In this document: positions 1 to 4,512 of the stretch, piece by piece | Numbering within the stretch: position 1 is the first letter of the stretch | Layout of the letters: each line of letters opens with the position of its first letter | From: DASXUX01 sp036504595 | Lineage (GTDB): Bacteria > Planctomycetota > SZUA-567 > H5-PLA8 | Length of the DNA: 6,090 nt | Direction of reading: 5' to 3' | Assembly: GCA_036504595.1 (NCBI GenBank) | Contig: DASXUX010000034.1 | Span: 1 to 6,090, forward strand | Notes under the pieces: generated by a model | Databases searched by the model: none | Told to the model about the DNA's origin: nothing | Seen by the model: only the letters and a program-made list of their open reading frames with translations | Program-made: the position numbers and the translations under genes

Positions 1-186
1 TTCCGCCAACTCCGGGTGGTCGCGGCCAAAATCGCCCAGCGCGTTCACGGAGCGTACGCCGGACAAAAATCCAGTCGCCGCGAGCGTCAGCAATGCATGC
101 AGCGGGTGCCGCACACCGCGCCGCTTGCGCGGATCAGGCACAGCCTTGAAGGCTTCCCACAGCGTCAATTCGGCCGTTTGGCTCAT
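1..186 (-). CDS. ISAs1-family transposase, N-terminal part (cut by window edge)
   Basis: This is the first 62 codons of a transposase whose remainder lies beyond position 1. The start is the ATG at 186-184, preceded by a strong Shine-Dalgarno stretch (AAAGGAGAT, 202-194) 6 bases upstream. The predicted protein begins MSQTAELTLWEAFKAVPDPR and continues with KRRGVRHPLHALLTLAATGF and then LSGVRSVNALGDFGRDHPEL. The PDPRKRRGVRHPL block followed by an LLTLAATGFLSGVRS-like hydrophobic helix is the hallmark of the N-terminal domain that precedes the DDE catalytic domain in ISAs1-family transposases (the DDE_Tnp_1-associated domain). The catalytic DDE residues are outside the window, so it cannot be judged whether the element is intact. 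It lies next to a broken antitoxin-like gene and an intact toxin-antitoxin pair, as expected in an accessory island. The family call is from recognised motifs only. Confidence 0.88.
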   Translation of the reverse strand, partial: MSQTAELTLWEAFKAVPDPRKRRGVRHPLHALLTLAATGFLSGVRSVNALGDFGRDHPELAE

Positions 187-256
187 TTTTTCGATCTCCT
201 TTGTTTAAGAGATCGACTATTTGCCCATGAAAAATGAGGACTTTTGAAAGGCCCTG
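1..256 (-). mobile_element. ISAs1-like insertion sequence, left end
   Basis: The transposase start is at 186. On the minus strand a CAGGGCCTTTCAAAAGTCC stretch begins at 256, about 70 bases upstream of the ATG. From memory, ISAs1-family terminal inverted repeats commonly begin CAGG/CAGGG, and this leader length is usual for them. I therefore propose that the element's outer boundary is at 256 and that the flanking duplication starts at 257 (GTGCAAAGTG on the plus strand). The other terminus is not in the window, so neither the matching inverted repeat nor the target duplication can be verified. Confidence 0.45.
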
Positions 257-321
257 GTGCAAAGTGTTCTGCCGTGATCGGCTCTGTGCGCACGGGTATA
301 TTCTGTTTCGGAGGTTCGAGC

Positions 322-553
322 ATGACGTACCGCGGGCATATTAAGTGGCGTCGTCGTCTTGGAAGAAGGCGCGGTGCTCCCAGAAGGGACACCCGTGACG
401 GTCGAGCCCGAATCGCAGCCATCCAAGGTCGAAGAGCCGGACCCGATATGCCAGATTGCCGAGAAGGCGGTTCCGACGGGTGTTCGGGATCTCGCCAGGA
501 ACATCGACCAGTATCTTTATGGCCATCCAAAGGTAAAGCATGATGGTCGGTGA
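322..553 (+). pseudogene. Frameshifted small antitoxin-like protein (partner of a PIN toxin)
   Basis: A good ribosome binding site (GGAGG, 310-314) lies 7 bases before an ATG at 322. It opens MTYRGHIK and then runs into an arginine-rich nonsense frame. One frame over, from 347, the sequence reads GVVVLEEGAVLPEGTPVTVE, continues past QIAEKAVPTG, and ends near NIDQYLYGHPK before a TGA at 551-553. The two halves join naturally as MTYRGHIK-x-GVVVLEEG if two bases are missing around 346. The intact protein would be about 76 residues. Small proteins with an M-x-Y-R-G-x-(V/I)-x-N-G-V-V-V-L start and a D-x-Y-L-Y-G-H-P-K end are familiar to me from planctomycetes, where they sit just upstream of PIN-domain ribonucleases and look like antitoxins. 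That role is from memory of gene context, not proven. The downstream PIN gene is reduced to a fragment. Programmed frameshifting or a sequencing error are alternatives. The N-terminal part alone would be a different, longer frame with no recognisable content. Confidence 0.7.
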
Positions 554-593
554 CCCTGTATTTGCTGATACGCTTGTGTTGCATGCACTGTGA
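540..593 (+). pseudogene. Possible remnant of a PIN-domain toxin (N-terminus only)
   Basis: Starting at an ATG that overlaps the end of the antitoxin-like gene (540), this 17-residue reading frame reads MMVGDPVFADTLVLHAL and then stops at 591-593. The V-F-A-D-T stretch matches the first strand of PIN-domain nucleases, where the Asp is the first catalytic acid. The position, just after and overlapping a small antitoxin-like gene, is exactly where such a toxin belongs. The rest of the toxin is absent: the sequence runs directly into the 3' end of the convergent higA-like gene at 600. The match is short, so this is a context-based inference. Confidence 0.33.
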
Positions 594-599
594 TTGTGC

Positions 600-923
600 C
601 TATCCAGCCCTCTTGGTGCGGTGGCTGACGTGAAACTCTTCCAACTCGATCTTCAGCCGCTTCCCGAGCGCAGCGGCAGCGCGCTCCAAGATGTCCAGCG
701 AGCTTGATCTGTTCTTGGGATCGAGTATTCGATCCAACGATGAGCGACTCGTGCGCATCCGGCGCGCCAAGTCCACTTTCGTGACTCCCGCTTTCTTCAT
801 TGCGTCGAGAAGTTGAAAAGCCAGGAGCATTTTCGCGGCGTCCCGCCGGACGTCGTCGTAGATGCCCTCTTCCTTGAGAAACTCGTCAAAACTCTCGCCA
901 ACGTACTTTCTGTTTATTCCCAT
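600..923 (-). CDS. higA: HigA-like XRE-family antitoxin / transcriptional repressor
   Basis: This 107-residue protein has a helix-turn-helix of the XRE/Cro type over about residues 35-95. A recognition-type segment (VTKVDLARRMRTSRSSLDRI) is followed by a helix SLDILERAAAALGKRLKIEL that is typical of HigA and related antitoxins. It should bind and neutralise the toxin encoded just upstream and repress their shared promoter, in the cytoplasm. The ATG at 923-921 lies 2 bases after the toxin stop (928-926), with a ribosome binding site AAAGGGA at 937-931 inside the toxin gene, so the two are almost certainly co-transcribed and translationally linked. The N-terminal 30 residues (FDEFLKEEGIYDDVRRDAAK) are acidic and form an extra helix common in this subgroup. 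The stop is TAG at 602-600. The symbol follows the general family; a subfamily name cannot be set from sequence alone. Confidence 0.88.
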   Translation of the reverse strand: MGINRKYVGESFDEFLKEEGIYDDVRRDAAKMLLAFQLLDAMKKAGVTKVDLARRMRTSRSSLDRILDPKNRSSSLDILERAAAALGKRLKIELEEFHVSHRTKRAG

Positions 924-925
924 AG

Positions 926-1279
926 TCAGTTCCCTTTCAGCAAGGCCAACCGCTTTCGCGCGACATTGAGATCCTGCAGTGGCGTCTTCTGCGACTTTTT
1001 GACGAACCCGTGCAGCAGAATCATCTCCGAGGCGACAACTGTGAAGAGGACTCTGGCAATCATCCCGGAAAGCCTCACGCGTACTTCCCAGAGGTCGGTT
1101 TCGAGCTTGCGGACGATCGGCATGCCCATGGGCCAGCCAAGTTCAACAACTCGAATATGCTTGCCGATGGTATGCCGCTGTTTGTCGGTCAGTTCTCCCT
1201 TTAGCCATTCGCGAACCGGACGGTTGCCACCCTCCAACACGAAAAACACAGCGTGAATTTTCTTTACCTCATCACTCAT
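926..1279 (-). CDS. higB: HigB-like toxin (phage Gp49 / RelE-fold mRNA interferase)
   Basis: This 117-residue protein matches the Gp49-like HigB toxins of the RelE/ParE fold, which cleave mRNA on the ribosome. Visible landmarks are VREWLKGELTDKQR (residues about 22-35), GWPMGMPIVRKLETDLWEVR (48-67), a core strand IARVLFTVV (74-82) and the signature LLHGFVKKSQKTPLQDLNVA (88-107). The LWE(V/L)R and LLHGFVKK.QKTP blocks are the diagnostic ones, and their Arg and Lys residues are the likely RNA-contacting side chains. The open frame runs upstream into the hppA terminator and coding sequence. I chose the ATG at 1279 because the family begins here and because it lies just below a promoter-like region and palindrome. 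No Shine-Dalgarno sequence precedes it, which fits a nearly leaderless mRNA. Toxin-first order (toxin then antitoxin) is normal for higBA and the reverse of most type II pairs. Confidence 0.9.
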   Translation of the reverse strand: MSDEVKKIHAVFFVLEGGNRPVREWLKGELTDKQRHTIGKHIRVVELGWPMGMPIVRKLETDLWEVRVRLSGMIARVLFTVVASEMILLHGFVKKSQKTPLQDLNVARKRLALLKGN

Positions 1280-1287
1280 GTGTAGTG

Positions 1288-1315
1288 AGTGTACCGCATG
1301 CAGTACACGGCGCAA
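1288..1315 (-). promoter_or_regulatory. Candidate higBA promoter
   Basis: On the minus strand a -35-like TTGCGC (1315-1310) and a -10-like TACACT (1293-1288) are separated by 16 bases. Transcription would start near 1281-1282, one to three bases before the toxin ATG at 1279, giving an essentially leaderless message. That agrees with the missing Shine-Dalgarno sequence. The -35 box has only three consensus bases, so this is a positional inference supported by the palindrome lying between the two boxes. Confidence 0.42.
1289..1308. promoter_or_regulatory. Near-perfect 20-bp palindrome, likely HigA operator
   Basis: GTGTACCGCATGCAGTACAC equals its own reverse complement at 18 of 20 positions, the only mismatched pair being C7/A14. 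It is built from GTGTAC, a central GCATGC, and GTACAC. It lies 10 bases upstream of the higB ATG and spans the spacer of the proposed promoter, where binding of the HigA-like repressor would block RNA polymerase. Autoregulation through such a palindrome is established for HigBA systems; the assignment here is by position. A related site lies at 4260-4277. Confidence 0.68.
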
Positions 1316-1348
1316 AACAAAACCGGGGAGCCCTTCGGCTCCCCGGTT
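1311..1348 (-). terminator. Rho-independent terminator of hppA
   Basis: On the minus strand a perfect 12-bp stem (arms 1348-1337 and 1332-1321, AACCGGGGAGCC with its complement) closes a 4-base loop (GAAG). It is followed by TTTTGTTTTG (1320-1311). The stem begins 41 bases after the hppA stop codon. The T-tract runs into the -35 region of the higBA promoter, so the two transcription units are packed end to end and insulated. Confidence 0.93.
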
Positions 1349-1389
1349 CATCATCACGATATGTGTCGAGCGTCTTGCACCACTTCGCT

Positions 1390-4092
1390 TCAGACGGCGG
1401 TTTCCTTGCCCGCCTCGTTCTCGCGCTTGGACTGCCAGTAGGCCCAACCCAGGCAGGCGAGCGAGATCAGGATGGCGACGACCCGAACGACGTGGCTTTC
1501 AGAGTACTGGAACGCCTGCGGCAATTGATACGCTTCGGGCTTCAGGTTCGCCGCGGCATCTTTCACGCTCTTCACTATTTCCGGATCGTAGACGGCCATC
1601 AACGGGACCGTCAGGATCGACACCATGTTCATCACCTTCAGCAGCGGATTGACGGCCGGACCGGCGGTGTCCTTCAGCGGATCGCCAACGGTGTCGCCGG
1701 TGACGGACGCCTTGTGCTTCTCGGAACCCTTGCCGGTGTTCTTCACGTTGTCGCGCGGTTCGTCTTCGACGGTCTTCTTGGCGTTATCCCAAGCGCCACC
1801 GCTGTTGCACATGAAGGACGCCATCAACTGACCGACCACGATCGAACCCGCCAGGAAGCCGGCCAGAGCGATCGGGCCGAGCCAGAAGCCAACCAGCACC
1901 GGGGCGAAGACGGCCAGCAGAGCCGGGCCCACCAGTTCCTTCTGAGCGGCCTGGGTGCAGATGTACACAACCTTGCCGTAATCGGGCAGAACCGTGCCTT
2001 CCATCACGCCGGGGATGTGGAATTGCCGGCGGCATTCATTCACGATCAAGTACGCCGCGCGGCCGACGGCGCGGATGGTCATGGACGAGAACAACATTGG
2101 AACCGCGCCGCCGAGCAGCATGCCGACCAGCAGGCTCGGGTTGGAGACGGAGAGCATGTTCGCCACGTTCTGGAACAACGCGATCGGCAAGGCTTTCTCT
2201 TCGCCGCCGCCGCCTGAACCGATAACCGTGATGAACGAGGCGTACAGCGAGACGGCCGCGATGACCGCCGAACCGATGGCTACGCCCTTGGTCACGGCCT
2301 TCGTCGTGTTACCGACAGCGTCCAGGTCGGCCAGGATCTGGCGGGCTTCTTTGTACTTGGCTTCATGTTCCGCTTTCGGCGCATTTTCCGGAACTGTAAG
2401 CATCTTCTCCCTCTCGTAACCCATTTCGCCGATGCCGTTGGCGTTGTCAGCGACGGGGCCGAACACGTCCATGGAAATCGTGTTGCCGGTCAGCGTCAAC
2501 ATGCCGATGCCGCACATGGCCACGCCGTAAGCGATACAGATCGGGTTGGTGCCGGCATAGACCAGTACGGAAGCGATGATCGCGATGCCCAGGACGATTG
2601 CCGTCACGACGGACGATTCGTAGCCGACTGCGAAGCCTTCAATGATGTTGGTCGCGTGGCCGGTCGTGCAGTTCTTCACCAGGCCCTTCACCGGCGAGTA
2701 CTCCGTGCCCGTGAAGTATTCCGTCGTGCGGTTCAACGCGATGCACAGAATGATGCCGATGAAGCAGGTGTACGCCGGACGCATGTCGAGTCCCGCAATA
2801 CCGAAGCTCACCCACGATGGCAGCGCCAGCGTGTAGTTACCCGCCGCGTCTTGCATGTGGTTGATCCAGGGGCGGCTGGCGTCGTTATCGAAGTTCAAGT
2901 AGACGTAGCCGAGGATCATGAAACCGACGACGGAGATGATCGAGCCGAGGATGAAGCCGAAGTTGATCGATTTCATCGCTTCGGCGACGTTTCCGCGGTC
3001 GCCGGCCTTCACGGAATACGTCGAAATGATCGATCCCACCACGCCGATGGCGCGGACCAGGATCGGGAACATAACGCCTTTGTGTCCGAACGCTACGTAG
3101 CCGAGAATCATGGCCGCGACGATCGTCACTTCGTAAGACTCGAAAATGTCCGCCGCCATTCCGGCGCAGTCACCGACGTTGTCGCCGACGTTGTCGGCGA
3201 TCGTGGCCGCGTTGCGCGGATCGTCTTCAGGAATGCCAGCCTCAACCTTGCCCACCAGGTCGGCGCCGACGTCGGCCGCCTTGGTGTAAATACCGCCGCC
3301 CACGCGCATGAAGAGGGCCAGCAGCGTGCCGCCGAAGCCAAATCCGAGCAGCGCTTCGTAAGCGTGTTCGCCATAGGTCATGAAAATCAGTGTGCCGCCC
3401 AGCAGGCCCAGGCCGTCGGTCAACATGCCGGTGATCGTGCCAGTGCGGTATCCGAGCATCAGGGCTTTGCCGAAGCCTACAGGCGCCGCCGCGGCGACTT
3501 TCAGATTGCCGGCCGTCGCCAGTCTCATGCCGACGAAGCCGACCGTGCCGGAGAAGATCGCGCCGATCAGGAAGGCGCCGGCGCGGCCGATAGCAAATGG
3601 ATCTGCGAAGCCCTTATCAGAACTCATCGCTTTGGTCACATACAAGACCACGACCAGCACGACGATGAGCACAGCCACGGTGCTGAGCTGGCGCTTGAGA
3701 TATGCGTTAGCGCCGTCGCGGACCGCCTTGGCGATCATCTGCATCTTGGGCGTGCCGTTGCTGGCCTTGTTGACCTGGCCCATCAGCATCAGCGCGTACA
3801 AAAGACCGCAGATGGCGATGCCGAGGGTGGCAAACAAAGCGTAGCGTTCGCCGGCGGAAAACTTCGGCTTTCCAGTCACCGGGTCCGGCGTGGTGTCCAG
3901 GAACGAGAAGTACTCGAACTTCGATTCCTGCGGTGCCTTGTCCTTCGCGGCGGCGGCAGGCTTTGCTTCTTCGGCCCGAGCCTGATGCAACAGGCCTGGC
4001 GCATTGAACAGAAACACAGTCAGTGCCGACGCCAAAAAGGCGCTTAGCATCCTGTGTCGTAAAAAAAAGCTTCCCCAACGTTTGGGACTCAT
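1390..4092 (-). CDS. hppA: Membrane-bound H+-translocating pyrophosphatase, K+-independent type
   Basis: This 900-residue integral membrane pump hydrolyses PPi to 2 Pi and uses the energy to move ions, most likely protons, across the membrane. Family landmarks in order: GGGIYTKAADVGADLVGKVE (residues about 265-284, PPi/Mg binding), IPEDDPRN (287-294), DNVGDNVGDCAGM (300-312), DVFGPVADNANGI (542-554), GNTTKAVTKG (594-603), NSGGAWDNAKK (763-773) and GSEKHKASVTGDTVGDPLKD (789-808). In the GNTTKAVTKG block, Lys and Thr occupy the two positions that distinguish K+-independent enzymes (K+-dependent ones have Ala and Gly/Ala), and all characterised K+-independent members pump H+. At least a dozen long hydrophobic segments are visible; the family has about 16. 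Residues 15-40 form a signal-peptide-like segment ending A-R-A before EEAKPAAAAKD, and the total length exceeds the usual 650-800. The ATG at 4092 is chosen over an in-frame TTG at 4116 because AAAGGAGG (4107-4100) lies exactly 7 bases before it. A strong terminator follows the gene. It may recycle biosynthetic PPi and maintain proton-motive force under energy limitation (inference). Confidence 0.97.
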   Translation of the reverse strand: MSPKRWGSFFLRHRMLSAFLASALTVFLFNAPGLLHQARAEEAKPAAAAKDKAPQESKFEYFSFLDTTPDPVTGKPKFSAGERYALFATLGIAICGLLYALMLMGQVNKASNGTPKMQMIAKAVRDGANAYLKRQLSTVAVLIVVLVVVLYVTKAMSSDKGFADPFAIGRAGAFLIGAIFSGTVGFVGMRLATAGNLKVAAAAPVGFGKALMLGYRTGTITGMLTDGLGLLGGTLIFMTYGEHAYEALLGFGFGGTLLALFMRVGGGIYTKAADVGADLVGKVEAGIPEDDPRNAATIADNVGDNVGDCAGMAADIFESYEVTIVAAMILGYVAFGHKGVMFPILVRAIGVVGSIISTYSVKAGDRGNVAEAMKSINFGFILGSIISVVGFMILGYVYLNFDNDASRPWINHMQDAAGNYTLALPSWVSFGIAGLDMRPAYTCFIGIILCIALNRTTEYFTGTEYSPVKGLVKNCTTGHATNIIEGFAVGYESSVVTAIVLGIAIIASVLVYAGTNPICIAYGVAMCGIGMLTLTGNTISMDVFGPVADNANGIGEMGYEREKMLTVPENAPKAEHEAKYKEARQILADLDAVGNTTKAVTKGVAIGSAVIAAVSLYASFITVIGSGGGGEEKALPIALFQNVANMLSVSNPSLLVGMLLGGAVPMLFSSMTIRAVGRAAYLIVNECRRQFHIPGVMEGTVLPDYGKVVYICTQAAQKELVGPALLAVFAPVLVGFWLGPIALAGFLAGSIVVGQLMASFMCNSGGAWDNAKKTVEDEPRDNVKNTGKGSEKHKASVTGDTVGDPLKDTAGPAVNPLLKVMNMVSILTVPLMAVYDPEIVKSVKDAAANLKPEAYQLPQAFQYSESHVVRVVAILISLACLGWAYWQSKRENEAGKETAV

Positions 4093-4099
4093 CCAACAT

Positions 4100-4107
4100 C
4101 CTCCTTT
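4100..4107 (-). promoter_or_regulatory. hppA ribosome binding site that fixes the start
   Basis: AAAGGAGG on the minus strand, 7 bases before the ATG at 4092, is an almost full complement to the 16S rRNA 3' end. It rules out the upstream in-frame TTG (4116) as the main start. The palindrome at 4111-4132 ends only 3 bases upstream of it and carries its own AGGAGG within its loop and right arm. Confidence 0.85.
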
Positions 4108-4110
4108 GTA

Positions 4111-4132
4111 GCGCAATCCTCCTGGATTGCGT
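4111..4132. repeat. Dispersed palindrome copy 1, in the hppA leader
   Basis: Arms CGCAATCC (4112-4119) and GGATTGCG (4124-4131) are perfect complements around a 4-base loop TCCT. A second copy with the same arms and loop TCCC lies at 5887-5908. In the hppA mRNA (minus strand) the hairpin would end 3 bases before the Shine-Dalgarno sequence and presents an AGGAGG of its own, so it could affect ribosome loading. That effect is inferred; the structure and repetition are visible. Confidence 0.75.
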
Positions 4133-4199
4133 ATACCACCGTACGACGCAACCTGGGAAGGCTTGCGCCACGGCCAGACAGCGTATCTTGCCCTGTTGA

Positions 4200-4219
4200 C
4201 CGTCTCACGCCTGAGACGG
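4200..4219. promoter_or_regulatory. Perfect palindrome (8-bp arms) upstream of hppA
   Basis: CCGTCTCACGCCTGAGACGG has perfect 8-bp arms around a 4-base centre. Neither side is followed by a T-tract in the right orientation (a run of six A lies 3' on the plus strand), so it is not a simple terminator on either strand. It could be a protein binding site or a leader hairpin about 108 bases upstream of the hppA start. No known regulator is recognised. Confidence 0.45.
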
Positions 4220-4259
4220 CAACAAAAAAGCTCGGTGCACTCGGGTGAGCGCCAGCAAC

Positions 4260-4277
4260 GTGTACCGCACAGTACAT
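4260..4277. promoter_or_regulatory. Site resembling the higBA operator, upstream of hppA
   Basis: GTGTACCGCACAGTACAT matches the higBA palindrome GTGTACCGCATGCAGTACAC except for two missing central bases and a final T for C. It is therefore an imperfect inverted repeat GTGTAC-N6-GTACAT, lying 168 bases upstream of the hppA ATG. Either a common regulator binds both or the similarity is accidental. The altered spacing would rotate the half-sites relative to one another. Confidence 0.35.
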
Positions 4278-4291
4278 CGTCGGTTGCCCTA

Positions 4292-4299
4292 ACTATATA
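4292..4299. promoter_or_regulatory. TATATA -10-like box, possible promoter for hppA
   Basis: ACTATATA on the plus strand (TATATAGT on the minus) is one of the few AT-rich boxes in this GC-rich gap and is a reasonable -10 element for hppA, giving a leader of about 190 bases. No good -35 box is visible on the minus strand. Because TATATA is symmetric it could also serve the plus strand, where AGTACA (4271-4276) sits 17 bases upstream and transcription would begin near 4306, at the foot of the fold at 4309-4361. Confidence 0.3.
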
Positions 4300-4308
4300 G
4301 AGGGCGCG

Positions 4309-4361
4309 CGGGAATTTTCTAGCTTAGAACTTGGCCGCGTGGCAAAGCCGCGCAATTCCCG
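4309..4361. other. Nested inverted repeats able to form a three-way junction
   Basis: Outer arms CGGGAATT (4309-4316) and AATTCCCG (4354-4361) are perfect complements. Directly inside the left arm lies a hairpin TTCTA-GCT-TAGAA (4317-4329). After a 7-base linker CTTGGCC, a second hairpin GCGTGGC-AAA-GCCGCGC (4337-4353) abuts the right outer arm. That makes 20 base pairs in 53 bases. Pairing of the second hairpin is complete only in plus-strand RNA (one G-U pair); on the minus strand that pair becomes A-C. It matches no RNA family I recognise. Confidence 0.45.
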
Positions 4362-4453
4362 ATTTATATCGTCAGCCCTCCACAGAACGCTCAGCCCTGC
4401 AGCGCACCGACCGAAGAGCCCATAATTGCGTGAAAATGGGACCATGTCAATAC

Positions 4454-4504
4454 CCTGCAAAGATAATATAGCGATAGCTTTGCAGGTTTTGGACTATGCC
4501 AAAA
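4454..4504. other. Inverted repeats just beyond the mreB stop, possible transcript end
   Basis: Two adjacent inverted repeats lie 9-59 bases past the mreB stop codon. TTTTGG/CCAAAA (4487-4492 and 4499-4504) surrounds 6 bases, and perfect 9-bp arms CCTGCAAAG/CTTTGCAGG (4454-4462 and 4478-4486) surround 15 bases. In the mreB transcript neither is followed by a good T-tract, so if they end transcription they do so weakly or protect the 3' end. The AT-rich 15-base interior is unusual for this GC-rich sequence. Confidence 0.4.
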
Positions 4505-4512
4505 TAGGCTTT

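Larger units (their letters stand above)
4093..4512. other. mreB-hppA intergenic region (420 bp), rich in inverted repeats
   Basis: No credible protein gene is present on either strand. The reading frames here are short and lack family content or start signals. From the mreB side it holds an inverted repeat just after the mreB stop (4454-4504), a nested fold (4309-4361), a TATATA box (4294-4299), a GTGTAC/GTACAT half-palindrome (4260-4277), a perfect 8-bp-arm palindrome (4200-4219) and the hairpin abutting the hppA ribosome binding site (4111-4132). The length and density of structure suggest that hppA has its own promoter and a long leader rather than simple read-through from mreB. Confidence 0.7.

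Noticed and set aside
244..543. 99-residue plus-strand frame MKGPGAKC...
   Set aside because: It starts inside the proposed insertion-sequence end and reads the out-of-frame arginine-rich version of the antitoxin-like gene. The recognisable protein is in the other frame from 347.
1280..1447. Upstream extension of the toxin frame to 1447
   Set aside because: It would run through the hppA terminator and coding region, and family length and the promoter position support the ATG at 1279.
1285..2217. 310-residue open frame on the plus strand, opposite the hppA 3' end
   Set aside because: It has the same antisense-shadow composition (many H, R, D, G). It also crosses the hppA terminator and the higBA promoter.
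2365..4047. 560-residue open frame on the plus strand, opposite hppA
   Set aside because: It is a mirror of a strongly conserved minus-strand gene in GC-rich DNA. Its His/Arg/Asp/Ala-heavy translation has no domain, and it has no ribosome binding site context.
4093..4512. Known riboswitch (fluoride, Mg2+, or others) in the hppA leader
   Set aside because: No motif of a riboswitch class I know could be matched by eye. A covariance search with Rfam models would be needed; a significant hit would reverse this.
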